Shown here: piece by piece, positions 26,742 to 35,368 of the stretch
Position numbering within the stretch: the stretch's first letter is position 1
Layout of the letters: the number at the start of each line of letters is the position of its first letter
NCBI RefSeq assembly: GCF_001425175.1
Contig: NZ_LMDV01000009.1
Coordinates: forward strand, 124,001-188,000
From: Nocardioides sp. Root1257
Lineage (GTDB): Bacteria; Actinomycetota; Actinomycetes; Propionibacteriales; Nocardioidaceae
DNA: 64,000 nt
Direction: 5' to 3'
The notes under the pieces: generated by a model
Database searches by the model: none
Told to the model about the DNA's origin: nothing
What the model saw: the letters and a program-made list of their open reading frames with translations, nothing else
Position numbers and translations under genes: made by a program

Positions 26742-26779
26742 GTTACGTTACAGTCACGGTACGTAACCTAACGGGTTAG
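26742..26779. promoter_or_regulatory. Palindromes between QOR-like and TetR genes
   Basis: GTTACGT (26742-26748) pairs with ACGTAAC (26761-26767). Immediately after lies CTAAC-GG-GTTAG (26768-26779). Both are AT-richer than their surroundings and sit in the 134-base gap between divergent genes. The TetR protein encoded at 26838 is the likely ligand, repressing both directions. Confidence 0.6.
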
Positions 26780-26837
26780 CGCAAGAGGGTGTAACGAAAC
26801 CGGTATGGTGCCGCGTATCCGCGAGCAAGGAGCACGC

Positions 26838-27455
26838 ATGGGACGACCGAGCGTGACGAAGGACGGCGCCACCGCGAACGCTGGCGGCCGGCCTCGCGAT
26901 CCAGCTCTCGACGAAGCGATCATCGTGGCGACCCGCTCACGACTCGTCCGGGATGGCTATTCACGAATGACGCTCGGCGATGTCGCCGCGGACGCCGGCG
27001 TGAGTCGTCCGACCCTCTACCGGCGTTGGGCGACCAAGCTGCAGCTCGTCACGGATGCCTTGGACTACGGCTGGCGAAAGCAGGCCGAGCTGTACGTCAT
27101 CGACCTCAGTCTCCTCGAGCCTCGCGAGGCATTCGTCGAGGCGGTACGCCGGCTGGATCCGGCCTACTTCAACCCGGACGGCATGGTGCTGATGGGCAAC
27201 TTCGCCGGAGAGGTCATCCACACTCCCGAGCTGCTCGAGATGGTGCGCACCCATGCCGTCGAGCCGCGCGTCACACTGCTCGAGAACGTCTTGAGCGAGC
27301 TCCAGGAGCAGGGTGCCGTCTCGCGTGGAATCGACACCCACACCATCGCCACGATGTGCTTCGGCAGCTATTTCGGCGCGTTCTACCGTGGCGATGCACG
27401 CGAGCAGATCGCCGAGAACGTATCCGCCGTCATCTGGCCGCTCATCGCGTCGTGA
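26838..27455 (+). CDS. TetR-family transcriptional regulator
   Basis: 205 residues. ATG 26838 chosen for the CAAGGAG ribosome-binding site; an upstream in-frame ATG at 26805 lacks one. DNA-binding helices span about 25-70 (MTLGDVAADAGVSRPTLYRR). A helical C-terminal domain of about 120 residues follows. Divergent from the QOR-like gene, which it probably represses together with itself. Confidence 0.88.
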   Translation: MGRPSVTKDGATANAGGRPRDPALDEAIIVATRSRLVRDGYSRMTLGDVAADAGVSRPTLYRRWATKLQLVTDALDYGWRKQAELYVIDLSLLEPREAFVEAVRRLDPAYFNPDGMVLMGNFAGEVIHTPELLEMVRTHAVEPRVTLLENVLSELQEQGAVSRGIDTHTIATMCFGSYFGAFYRGDAREQIAENVSAVIWPLIAS

Positions 27456-27492
27456 CGCGGCGCCGGGTCACCGTCCCCGAGTAGTGCTGCAC

Positions 27493-28125
27493 CTATGCGC
27501 GGGACAACGGGACGTCGAGGCGCTCGGCGAGCTCGTCGTACGACGTGCCGAAGGTGTCGAGGACGACGACGCCGTCGGGGGTGATCTCGAAGGTCGCGAC
27601 GTCGGTGTAGACGCGGTCCACGCAGCCGACGCCGGTGAGCGGGTAGGTGCACGACGGCACCAGCTTGGAGCTGCCGTCCTTGGCGAAGAGCGTCATCATC
27701 ACGAAGACGCTCTTGGCGCCGATGGCGAGGTCCATCGCCCCGCCGACGGCAGGGATCGCGTCGGGGGCGCCGGTGTGCCAGTTGGCGATGTCGCCGCCTG
27801 CTGAGACCTGGAAGGCGCCGAGCACGCACACGTCGAGGTGGCCGCCCCGCATCATCGCGAACGACGTCGCCGAGTCGAAGTACGACGACCCGGGCAGCTC
27901 GGTCACCGGCTGCTTGCCGGCGTTGGTGAGGTCGGGGTCGACCTCCTCGTCGCTCGGCCGCGGGCCCATGTTGAGCAGGCCGTTCTCGGTGTGCAGCACG
28001 ACGCCGGAGCCGTCCGGGAGGTGGTCGGCGACCAGCGTGGGCTGACCGATGCCGAGGTTCACGTAAGCGCCGGCAGGGATGTCGCGCGCGACGGCGGCCG
28101 CCATTTCGTCCTTGCTCAGGCTCAT
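27493..28125 (-). CDS. pcaJ: 3-oxoadipate CoA-transferase subunit B
   Basis: 210 residues. NLGIGQPTL near the N-terminus and LHTENGLLNMGP with the catalytic Glu identify the beta subunit of class I 3-oxoacid CoA-transferases. With PcaI it moves CoA from succinyl-CoA to 3-oxoadipate. Start at ATG 28125 overlaps the stop of pcaI by ATGA. Acetoacetate transferases (ScoB) look alike, but the position next to pcaF in a pca cluster supports 3-oxoadipate. Confidence 0.92.
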   Translation of the reverse strand: MSLSKDEMAAAVARDIPAGAYVNLGIGQPTLVADHLPDGSGVVLHTENGLLNMGPRPSDEEVDPDLTNAGKQPVTELPGSSYFDSATSFAMMRGGHLDVCVLGAFQVSAGGDIANWHTGAPDAIPAVGGAMDLAIGAKSVFVMMTLFAKDGSSKLVPSCTYPLTGVGCVDRVYTDVATFEITPDGVVVLDTFGTSYDELAERLDVPLSRA

Positions 28126-28775
28126 ACCGCGACCACCCTGTCCACGTAGATGCTCGGCGTCACGATCGCCTCCGGGTCGAGCTCGCCGGTCTCCACGACC
28201 TCGCGGACCTGGACGATCGTCGTGGTCGCGGCCGTGGCCATCACCGGCCCGAAGTTGCGCGCGGTCTTGCGGTAGACGAGGTTGCCCATCCGGTCGGCGA
28301 GGTGGGCGCCGATGAGGGCGACGTCGCCCTTGATCGGGAGCTCGAGGACGTAGGTGCGCCCGTCGATCTCGCGGGTCTCCTTGCCCTCCGCGAGCGGCGT
28401 GCCGACCCCGGTCGGCGAGAAGAAGGCGCCGATGCCGGCGCCGGCGGCGCGCATCCGCTCGGCGAGGTTGCCCTGCGGCACCAGCTCGAGCTCGACCTTG
28501 CCGTCGCGGTAGAGGCCGTCGAAGACCCACGAGTCGGCCTGGCGCGGGAACGAGCAGACGACCTTGCGCACCCGGCCCTTGGCCAGCAGCGCCGCGAGGC
28601 CGGTGTCGCCGTTGCCCGCGTTGTTGGACACCACGGTCAGGTCGGTGGCGCCCTGGTCGATCAGCGCGTCGATGAGCTGGACGGGCATGCCGGCCATGCC
28701 GAACCCGCCGACCAGGACGGTCGAGCCGTCCTCGATCCCGTCGACCGCCTCGGCGGCCGTGTCGCACACCCTCAC
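28122..28775 (-). CDS. pcaI: 3-oxoadipate CoA-transferase subunit A
   Basis: 217 residues, GTG start overlapping the thiolase stop by GTGA. GGFGMAGMP is the CoA-transferase alpha-subunit glycine motif, and NNAGNGDTGLA follows at about residue 51. It forms a heterotetramer with PcaJ. Confidence 0.92.
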   Translation of the reverse strand: MRVCDTAAEAVDGIEDGSTVLVGGFGMAGMPVQLIDALIDQGATDLTVVSNNAGNGDTGLAALLAKGRVRKVVCSFPRQADSWVFDGLYRDGKVELELVPQGNLAERMRAAGAGIGAFFSPTGVGTPLAEGKETREIDGRTYVLELPIKGDVALIGAHLADRMGNLVYRKTARNFGPVMATAATTTIVQVREVVETGELDPEAIVTPSIYVDRVVAV

Positions 28776-29941
28776 GAGACGTTCTCCAGCACCACGGCGA
28801 GGGCCTGGCCGACGCCGATGCAGATCGCGGCGACGCCGTACCGGCCGCCGGACTCCTGGAGCCGGGCCGCGAGGGTGCCGAGGATCCGGCCGCCCGAGGC
28901 GCCGAGCGGGTGGCCGATCGCGATCGCCCCGCCCTTGGCGTTGACGATCTCCGGGTCCACCTTCCAGGCATCGACGCAGGCGAGGGACTGGACCGCGAAC
29001 GCCTCGTTGAGCTCGACGGCGGACACGTCGGCCCAGGTGATGCCGGCCCGGGCGAGCGCGCGGTCGGCGGCCTCGACGGGCGCGAAGCCGAAGAGCTGCG
29101 GCTCGAGGGCGGAGACGCCGCGGCCGGCGATCCGGGCGATCGGGTCGATCCCGATGGCGGCGCCCTCGGAGCCGAGGAGGACGGCGGACGCCCCGTCGTT
29201 GAGAGGGGAGGCGTTGCCGGGGGTGATGGTGCCGTCCTTGCGGAAGGACGGCTTGAGCCCGGCCAGCTTCTGGGCGGTCGAGCCGGGTCGGATGCCCTCG
29301 TCGCGGGTGAGGTCGGCGACCGGGACGACCAGGTCGTCGTAGAAGCCGGCCTCCCAGGCGTCGTGGGCCAGGTTGTGCGAGCGGGCCGCGAACTCGTCCT
29401 GGCGCTCGCGCGAGATGCCGTACTTCTCCTGGAGCTGCTCGTTGGCCTCCCCGAGCGAGACCGTCCACTCGGCCGGCATCCGGTCGTTGACGAGCCGCCA
29501 GCCCAGCGTCGTCGACACCGCGGTGACGTTGCCGGCCGGGAATCCCTTGCTGGGCTTGGGCAGCACCCACGGGGCGCGGGTCATCGACTCGACCCCGCCG
29601 GTGAGCACGACGTCCGCATCGCCGGACTCGATGGTGCGCGACCCGATGATCGCGGCGTCGAGCGACGAGCCGCAGAGCCGGTTGACGGTCGTGGCCGGGA
29701 CGGAGACGGGCAGGCCCGCGAGCAGCACGCCCATCCGGCCGACGTTGCGGTTGTCCTCGCCCGCCTGGTTGGCGCAGCCCCAGACCGTGTCGCCGATCGC
29801 GGCCGGATCGAGGTCCGGCGCCTTCGCGAGGACTCCCTCGATCGCGGCGGCGGCGAGGTCGTCGGGGCGGACCTCCGCGAGGGCGCCACCGAAGCGACCG
29901 AACGGCGTACGGGCTGCGGCGTACAGGAAGGCTGCGGTCAT
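28772..29941 (-). CDS. pcaF: 3-oxoadipyl-CoA thiolase
   Basis: 389 residues. The start at 29941 (MTAAFLYAAARTPFGRF) is the usual thiolase beginning. The acylated Cys is in VNRLCGSSLDA (about residue 90). GGAIAIGHPLGASGGR has the catalytic His, and the second Cys is in ICIGVGQA, a slight change from the usual GGGQG. It splits 3-oxoadipyl-CoA into succinyl-CoA and acetyl-CoA. First gene of pcaFIJ; divergent from a LysR regulator. Confidence 0.92.
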   Translation of the reverse strand: MTAAFLYAAARTPFGRFGGALAEVRPDDLAAAAIEGVLAKAPDLDPAAIGDTVWGCANQAGEDNRNVGRMGVLLAGLPVSVPATTVNRLCGSSLDAAIIGSRTIESGDADVVLTGGVESMTRAPWVLPKPSKGFPAGNVTAVSTTLGWRLVNDRMPAEWTVSLGEANEQLQEKYGISRERQDEFAARSHNLAHDAWEAGFYDDLVVPVADLTRDEGIRPGSTAQKLAGLKPSFRKDGTITPGNASPLNDGASAVLLGSEGAAIGIDPIARIAGRGVSALEPQLFGFAPVEAADRALARAGITWADVSAVELNEAFAVQSLACVDAWKVDPEIVNAKGGAIAIGHPLGASGGRILGTLAARLQESGGRYGVAAICIGVGQALAVVLENVS

Positions 29942-29961
29942 GCCTCCACCGTAGGCCTGGA

Positions 29962-30000
29962 CCATTGATGGATTCCAATACTGGTTTCGATCCCATTGAT
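29962..30000. promoter_or_regulatory. Direct repeats between pcaF and LysR gene
   Basis: CCATTGAT occurs at 29962-29969 and again at 29993-30000. The spacing is 31 bases, close to three helical turns, inside an AT-richer 70-base divergent gap. LysR tetramers often contact two sites with this phasing, so these may be the regulator's recognition and activation sites. The second copy is 11 bases from the LysR start. Confidence 0.45.
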
Positions 30001-30011
30001 AATCTGCCCTT

Positions 30012-30893
30012 ATGGATCTGCGTCACCTCCGGTCCTTCCAGGCGCTCGCCGAGGAGCGCCACTTCGGTCGCGCCGCCGCGCGGCTGCACCTCGCGCAGCC
30101 GGCGCTCTCCCAGCAGGTCAAGCAGCTCGAGCGGGAGCTCGGGGTCACCCTCTTCACGCGCACCACGCGACGGGTCGAGCTGACCGAGGCGGGCCTGAGG
30201 TTCGGCGAGCACGCGCGCACGGTCCTCGGCGACGTAGCCCGGGCGGAGGACGACATGGCGCTGCTGGCGTCGGGCGCCTCGGGCCGCGTGTCGGTCGGGT
30301 TCATCGGCACCGCGACGTACGACGTGCTGCCCCGGGTCGCCCGCGAGGTCCGCGCCGCACTGCCCGACATCGAGCTCGAGCTGCGCGGCGAGCTGCTGTC
30401 GCCCCAGCTGGTCGCCGGGCTCGCGGACCGCACCTTCGACATCGCCCTGGTGCGCCCGGATCCCCAGTCAGACAGGGATCTGAGCATCACGCCGCTGCGC
30501 ACCGAGCGGCTCGTCGCGGTGCTGCCCGCCGCGCACCCGCTCGCCGGGCGGCGCCGGATCCCCCTGTCGGCGCTGGCGGGATCGCCGTTCGTGATGCACC
30601 CGTCAGGACACCGCTCGTCGATGCACGCACGGGTCCTCGCGGCCTGCGAGGCGGCCGGCTTCACGCCGCCGTCGATGATCGAGGTCGGCGAGACCGCGAC
30701 CCTCGTCGTCTTCGTCGCGGCCGGACTCGGCGTCGCGCTCGTCCCTGAGCCGGTCCGGTCGCTCGGCCTCGACGGTGTCTCCTACGTAGCCCTCAGCAAC
30801 GCCCCCACGATCGACCTCGCGATCGCGACCCGCGCCGACGACGACTCCCCCGCCGTACGCCGGGTGGCGACCATCATCGGGGCGTCGGTCTGA
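30012..30893 (+). CDS. LysR-family regulator of pcaFIJ
   Basis: 293 residues. The N-terminal winged helix is typical (HFGRAAARLHLAQPALSQQV) and belongs to the CbnR/CatR/BenM-like group. The effector domain follows from about 90. Divergent from pcaFIJ, it most likely activates it in response to a pathway intermediate. Its stop (30891-30893) directly abuts the stop of the convergent pcaL gene with no spacer. Confidence 0.9.
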   Translation: MDLRHLRSFQALAEERHFGRAAARLHLAQPALSQQVKQLERELGVTLFTRTTRRVELTEAGLRFGEHARTVLGDVARAEDDMALLASGASGRVSVGFIGTATYDVLPRVAREVRAALPDIELELRGELLSPQLVAGLADRTFDIALVRPDPQSDRDLSITPLRTERLVAVLPAAHPLAGRRRIPLSALAGSPFVMHPSGHRSSMHARVLAACEAAGFTPPSMIEVGETATLVVFVAAGLGVALVPEPVRSLGLDGVSYVALSNAPTIDLAIATRADDDSPAVRRVATIIGASV

Positions 30894-32075
30894 TCAGAGG
30901 AGCCCTTCCTCCCGCAGCACCCCGGACGCGATCCGGAACGCGGTGTTGGCGTCCGGGACGCCGCAGTAGATCGCCGACTGGAGGATGACCTCCTTGATCT
31001 CGTCCACGGTGAGCCCGTTGCGCAGCGCCGCGCGCACGTGCATCGCGAGCTCCTCGTGGTGGCCGCGGGCGATCAGGGCGGTCAGCGTGATCATCGAGCG
31101 GCTGCGGCGGTCCAGGCCGGGGCGGGTCCAGATCTCACCCCAGGCGTACGCCGTGATCAGCTCCTGGAAGTCCCGCGTGAAGTCGGTGGTGCCGGCGACG
31201 GCCCGGTCGACGTGCGCGTCACCGAGCACCTCGCGGCGGACGGTCATGCCGGGCGACTCCTCACGCGGCGGCTCCTCCCCGAGGAAGTGCTGACGCAGCA
31301 GGCGCGCCACCTCCTCGGGCGCCTCGGCGGGCGCGAGGTGGGCGACCCCGTCGAGCTCGACGTACGTCCCGTCCTGCACGCCGTCGGCGATCTCGCGGAG
31401 CTTGTCGGGCGGGGTCGCGACGTCGGCGCTGCCGGCGACCGCGAGGACGGGTGCCGCGACCCGCGACAGCTGGTCGCGCACGTCGTACGCCGCGAGCGCG
31501 CCGCAGACCTGGACGTAGCCCTCGTCGACGGCGTCGGACAGCGCGTGCAGCAGGGCCGAGGCGCGCGCGGGCTCGCGCTCGGCGAAGCCCGGGCCGAACC
31601 AGCGCTCGGCCGAGGCGCTCACCATCACCGGGGTGCCGGACGCGGAGACCTTGCCGATCCGCTCGGTCCAGGAGTCGGGCGTCGCGATCTGGGCGCCGGT
31701 GCACAGCAGCCCGGCCGCGACCACCCGGTCGGGAGCGTCGAGCATCAGCTGCAGCCCGACCGCCCCGCCCACGGAGTCGCCGGCGTAGAAGAACGGCCCG
31801 CGCGGCTGGCCGCGCTGGGTGAGCACGTCGTCGACGACGCGCAGCACGCCGGCCGCGAGCTCGCCCATCGTGAACGGCTCCTCGGGCACCGACCGGTTGT
31901 GACCGTGGCCCGGCAGGTCCCACGCGACGACGTCGAAGACGTCGGTGAGTCCGGCGGCGCTCGCGGTCCAGAGCGTGGCGGCCGACGTGCCGAGCGACGG
32001 GCCGAGCACCAGCAGCGGCAGCTCGGCCCGGTCCCGGGCGCCGGTCATCCGGACGATCGTGATGCTCGGGATCAC
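30894..32075 (-). CDS. pcaL: Fused 3-oxoadipate enol-lactonase / 4-carboxymuconolactone decarboxylase
   Basis: 393 residues, GTG start overlapping pcaB by GTGA. Residues 1-260 are an alpha/beta hydrolase with nucleophile GDSVGGAVG (PcaD, enol-lactone hydrolase). Residues about 270-393 are an AhpD/CMD-like decarboxylase with ARGHHEELAMHVRAALRNG and AIYCGVPDAN (PcaC). PcaD-PcaC fusions, called PcaL, are known in actinobacteria. It performs two successive steps from 4-carboxymuconolactone to 3-oxoadipate. Confidence 0.93.
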   Translation of the reverse strand: MIPSITIVRMTGARDRAELPLLVLGPSLGTSAATLWTASAAGLTDVFDVVAWDLPGHGHNRSVPEEPFTMGELAAGVLRVVDDVLTQRGQPRGPFFYAGDSVGGAVGLQLMLDAPDRVVAAGLLCTGAQIATPDSWTERIGKVSASGTPVMVSASAERWFGPGFAEREPARASALLHALSDAVDEGYVQVCGALAAYDVRDQLSRVAAPVLAVAGSADVATPPDKLREIADGVQDGTYVELDGVAHLAPAEAPEEVARLLRQHFLGEEPPREESPGMTVRREVLGDAHVDRAVAGTTDFTRDFQELITAYAWGEIWTRPGLDRRSRSMITLTALIARGHHEELAMHVRAALRNGLTVDEIKEVILQSAIYCGVPDANTAFRIASGVLREEGLL

Positions 32076-33166
32076 TGGCCCTCCTCCAGGGTGGCGTGGG
32101 CGCGGGCGACCACGGCGTCGACGTACGTGAGCGCGTCGCCGAGGTACGTCGGCGCCGGGTCGTGACCGGCGGCCTGCGCCATGCTGCGCTGCTCGGCCAG
32201 CACGGCGTCGCCGGCGGCGGTCAGGGTGGCGGCCATCCGCCCGGTGTCGACCTCCAGGCCGGCGAGGAGCTCGTCGGTCTGCGATGCGGCGACCAGCGTG
32301 CGGCGCACGAGGTCGCGCAGGGTCGCCCACTCGGCGTGCCAGCCGCCGTCGGCGCGGTCGTCGACCTGCTGGGCGGCCGCCAGGTGCAGGGTCGCGCCGA
32401 GCTGGGGGGTCGTGAGGGCGGCGCGCCGGACCAGCACCGAGAGGACCGGGTTGGCCTTGTTGGGCATCGTCGACGAGCCGCCGCCGCTGCCCTCCGCGAG
32501 CTCGCCGATCTCGGGGCGCGACATCGTCAGCACGTCGTTGGCGATCCGCGCGCAGGCGTCGGTGCAGCCGACCAGCGCGTCGCCGAGCCGGGTGACCGGC
32601 GCCCGGGTGGTGTGCCAGCGCGGGATGCCGGGCGGCAGCTCCCGCCCGAGCTCGACGATGGCCGCGCGGGTGCCGGCGGCGCCGCCGACCTGGTCGGGGA
32701 AGTCCAGGTCGGCCAGCAGCTCCTCCGCGTCCAGGACAGCCGTCAGCCAGGCGGCCACCCGGAAGCCGAAGGTCGTCGGCACGGCGTGCTGGGTCAGCGT
32801 CCGGGCCACCATCGGCGTGTCCCGGTGCTCGGCCGCGAGTGCCGCGAGACGGGCGATGACCGAGTGCAGGTCCTGGCGCAGCGACTCGACGGCCGCCTCC
32901 GCCATCCGCATCAGGGCGGAGTCCACGACGTCCTGGCTGGTGAGGCCGCGGTGGACGTCCTCGTCCTGCTCGCGCAGCAGCTTCACCAGGGCGATCACGG
33001 GGTTGCCGCCGCCTTCAGCCTCTGCGCCGATCTGCTCCAGGTGGTCGGGCACCTCGAGCGGGCGGCCGAGCCAGTCCGCCTCGACGTCGACCATCGCCCA
33101 CAGGAACGACTCGGACGTGAAGTGGTCGCCGGCCCGGTCGTCGCCCGGCCAGAAGAGGTCCGCCAT
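32072..33166 (-). CDS. pcaB: 3-carboxy-cis,cis-muconate cycloisomerase
   Basis: 364 residues, fumarase/aspartase superfamily. The signature GSSTMPNKANPV carries the catalytic loop Ser, and LTSQDVVDSA is the other conserved region. It cyclises carboxymuconate to gamma-carboxymuconolactone. It is shorter than the roughly 450-residue proteobacterial enzymes because the C-terminal domain is reduced. Four bases separate it from pcaG. Confidence 0.92.
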   Translation of the reverse strand: MADLFWPGDDRAGDHFTSESFLWAMVDVEADWLGRPLEVPDHLEQIGAEAEGGGNPVIALVKLLREQDEDVHRGLTSQDVVDSALMRMAEAAVESLRQDLHSVIARLAALAAEHRDTPMVARTLTQHAVPTTFGFRVAAWLTAVLDAEELLADLDFPDQVGGAAGTRAAIVELGRELPPGIPRWHTTRAPVTRLGDALVGCTDACARIANDVLTMSRPEIGELAEGSGGGSSTMPNKANPVLSVLVRRAALTTPQLGATLHLAAAQQVDDRADGGWHAEWATLRDLVRRTLVAASQTDELLAGLEVDTGRMAATLTAAGDAVLAEQRSMAQAAGHDPAPTYLGDALTYVDAVVARAHATLEEGQ

Positions 33167-33170
33167 GGGG

Positions 33171-33674
33171 TCAGTCTTGCGCGTACGTCAGGAAGACGGT
33201 CTCGTCCTCGCCCTGGAGCCGGATGTCGAACACGAACCCCCGGTCGTCGGCCTGAGCCGCCGGTCCCGGCCAGGCCGCCGGCGCGGCGCCCGGCAGGTAG
33301 GCGCGGGTGAAGAGCCGGTCGGTCAGCCCGCGGGCGAAGACCGTCAGCGCGAAGTACGGCGACGCTCCGCCCGGCCGCAGGGTCGTGAACTGGTAGCGCC
33401 CGGTGCGGTCGGTCGCCGCCCGGCCCCAGCCGGTGAAGGTGTAGCCGTCGCGGTGCAGCGACCCCGGCTCCTGCGGGACGGACCCGTCGGGCGCGGCCTG
33501 CCACACCTCGACCAGCGCGTCGGGCACCGGGTCGCCGGCACCGTCGTACACGCGGCCGTGCAGGCGGATCGCGTCGGGACGGGTGTGCGGCACGAGCTCG
33601 CCGCCGCCGTCGTACGGCAGGGCGAAGCCGAAGAACGGGCCGACCGTTTGGCCGGGCGTCGGGGTGAGGCTCAC
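33171..33674 (-). CDS. pcaG: Protocatechuate 3,4-dioxygenase alpha subunit
   Basis: 167 residues, GTG start overlapping pcaH by GTGA. TPGQTVGPFFGFALPY is the alpha-subunit N-terminal signature, followed by the beta-sandwich dioxygenase core (VPDALVEVWQAAPDG). It lacks the Tyr/His iron ligands, as expected for this structural subunit. Confidence 0.94.
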   Translation of the reverse strand: MSLTPTPGQTVGPFFGFALPYDGGGELVPHTRPDAIRLHGRVYDGAGDPVPDALVEVWQAAPDGSVPQEPGSLHRDGYTFTGWGRAATDRTGRYQFTTLRPGGASPYFALTVFARGLTDRLFTRAYLPGAAPAAWPGPAAQADDRGFVFDIRLQGEDETVFLTYAQD

Positions 33675-34444
33675 TGCTCGTCCTCCTCGAACACGGTGCG
33701 GTGCGACCCTGTGAGCACGATGTCCCAGCGGTAGCCGGTGGCCCACTCGTGGCGGGTGACGTCGTGGTCGTACGTCGCGACCAGCCGCTGCCGGGCCGCG
33801 GGGTCGACGATCGACTGGTAGATCGGGTCGAGCGCGAAGAGCGGGTCGCCGGGGAAGTACATCTGGGTGATCAGCCGCTGGGTGAACTCGGTGCCGAAGA
33901 GCGAGAAGTGGATGTGCGCCGGGCGCCAGGCGTTGTGGTGGTTGCGCCACGGGTAGGGCCCGGGCTTGATGGTCGTGAACTCGTAGCTGCCGTCCGCGTC
34001 CGTGAGGCAGCGACCCATGCCGGTGAAGTTGGGGTCGATCGCGGCCGGGTGCTGGTCGCGCTGGTGGATGTAGCGGCCGCCGGCGTTGGCCTGCCAGATC
34101 TCGACGAGCTGGTGCCGGATCGGCCGGCCCTCGCCGTCGGTGACGCGCCCGGTCACGACCATCCGCTCGCCGACCGGCTCACCGCGGTGCTGGATCGTCA
34201 GGTCGGCCTCGAGCGGGTCGACGTCGCGCTGCCCGAAGACCGGCGCCACCAGCTCGATGCCCTCGGGATCGACCTGGTGCAGCGCCTTCGTGGGGTGGCG
34301 CAGGATGCTGGAGCGGTACGGCGCGTAGTCGAGGCGGACGTTGTCCTCGACAACGCCGGCCGCGTCGTACTCCTTCGAGATCGCCTCGATCTCGGCCGTG
34401 ATGTCGGCCTGGCTCGCCACGTCGGAGGGGGTCGGGGTGGTCAC
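33671..34444 (-). CDS. pcaH: Protocatechuate 3,4-dioxygenase beta subunit
   Basis: 257 residues. All four non-haem Fe(III) ligands are visible: Tyr in NAGGRY, Tyr in GPYPW and both His in PAHIHF. It cleaves protocatechuate between its hydroxyl groups. The GTG start at 34444 lacks a good Shine-Dalgarno. First gene of pcaHGBL, divergent from the IclR regulator with a CTTCC-N7-GGAAG box between. Confidence 0.95.
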   Translation of the reverse strand: MTTPTPSDVASQADITAEIEAISKEYDAAGVVEDNVRLDYAPYRSSILRHPTKALHQVDPEGIELVAPVFGQRDVDPLEADLTIQHRGEPVGERMVVTGRVTDGEGRPIRHQLVEIWQANAGGRYIHQRDQHPAAIDPNFTGMGRCLTDADGSYEFTTIKPGPYPWRNHHNAWRPAHIHFSLFGTEFTQRLITQMYFPGDPLFALDPIYQSIVDPAARQRLVATYDHDVTRHEWATGYRWDIVLTGSHRTVFEEDEQ

Positions 34445-34488
34445 GACGCCGAACGTAGGGACTCGCAGGAGCGCCTGGCGACGACGCG

Positions 34489-34505
34489 CTTCCGTTCAGT
34501 GGAAG
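34489..34505. promoter_or_regulatory. IclR-type operator between pcaH and its regulator
   Basis: CTTCC-GTTCAGT-GGAAG is a 5-7-5 inverted repeat, ten bases before the IclR start. The same half-sites, same spacing and a similar centre (ACCCAGC) recur upstream of pobA at 35309-35325, and both are followed by AC. This strongly suggests one regulator for protocatechuate cleavage and 4-hydroxybenzoate hydroxylation. Confidence 0.7.
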
Positions 34506-34515
34506 ACTGGGGCCC

Positions 34516-35259
34516 ATGGCCGGCAACTCCTCGACGCCCGGGGCCACCGTCACCTCGCGCGCCCTCGCGCTGCTCGGTGCGTTCGACGAGCACCACCGAC
34601 GGCTCACGCTCACCGAGCTCGCCGACCGGGCTGGCCTGCCGATGCCGACCGCGCACCGGCTCGTCGGCGAGCTCGTCGCGTGGGGCGCCCTGGCCCGCAA
34701 CACCTCCGGTGAGTACGCCGTCGGGTGGCGGCTCTGGGACATCGGGCTGCTCGCCCCGGTGCAGACCGGCCTGCGTGAGGTCGCCTCGCCGTACCTGCAC
34801 GACCTCTACGGCGCGACGCTCGCGACCGTGCACCTGGCGGTGCGCGACGGGACGGACGTGCTGTACGTCGACCGGCTCGCCGGCCACGCGTCCGTGCCGG
34901 TCGTCAGCAGCGTCGGCTCCCGGCTGCCGATGCACGCGACCGGCGTCGGCAAGGTGCTGCTCGCGCACGCCCCGCTCGAGGTCCAGCACGCCGTGCTCGC
35001 CGACCTGTCGCGGATCACGCCGTACACGATCACCCAGCCGGGCCTGCTGCGCCGCCAGCTCGCGAAGGTGCTGCGCGACGGCTACGCCAGCACCACCGAG
35101 GAGATGAGCCTCGGCGCCTGCTCGCTCGCCGTCCCGATCCGTCGCGGCCCCGACGTGGTCGCCGCCCTCGGCATGGTGCTGCCGTCCCTCAAGGACCGCG
35201 CCCGCCTCGTCGGCGCCCTCCAGGTCGCCGCCCGCGGCATCGGCCGCTCCCTCGGCTGA
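34516..35259 (+). CDS. IclR-family regulator of protocatechuate/4-hydroxybenzoate genes
   Basis: 247 residues. N-terminal winged helix about 15-75 (LTLTELADRAGLPMPTAHRL) and GAF-like ligand domain about 85-245. It resembles PcaR/PcaU/PobR regulators, IclR proteins that sense protocatechuate, 4-hydroxybenzoate or 3-oxoadipate. It lies between pcaH (divergent) and pobA (downstream, same strand), and matching operators flank it on both sides. Confidence 0.9.
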   Translation: MAGNSSTPGATVTSRALALLGAFDEHHRRLTLTELADRAGLPMPTAHRLVGELVAWGALARNTSGEYAVGWRLWDIGLLAPVQTGLREVASPYLHDLYGATLATVHLAVRDGTDVLYVDRLAGHASVPVVSSVGSRLPMHATGVGKVLLAHAPLEVQHAVLADLSRITPYTITQPGLLRRQLAKVLRDGYASTTEEMSLGACSLAVPIRRGPDVVAALGMVLPSLKDRARLVGALQVAARGIGRSLG

Positions 35260-35270
35260 GCGCCCACTGA

Positions 35271-35309
35271 GGTGGTTGAGGTGCGAGCGGAGCGAGCCTC
35301 GCAACCACC
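35271..35309. repeat. Intergenic hairpin of the GGTTGAGG/CCTCAACC type
   Basis: GGTGGTTG (35271-35278) pairs with CAACCACC (35302-35309), and AGG pairs with CCT inside. The loop holds GCGAGCGGAGCGAGC. It resembles the 47-bp units at 7471. It sits just after the IclR stop and its last base is the first base of the pobA operator, so it may insulate the two genes as a terminator. Confidence 0.65.
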
Positions 35310-35325
35310 TTCCACCCAGCGGAAG
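35309..35325 (+). promoter_or_regulatory. IclR-type operator upstream of pobA
   Basis: CTTCC-ACCCAGC-GGAAG, same half-sites and 7-base spacing as the box at 34489-34505. It ends 43 bases upstream of the pobA start. This links pobA to the adjacent IclR regulator. Confidence 0.65.
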
Positions 35326-35368
35326 ACCGCGATGGGCGACGACGACCACGCGCGCCCAGACTCACGCC

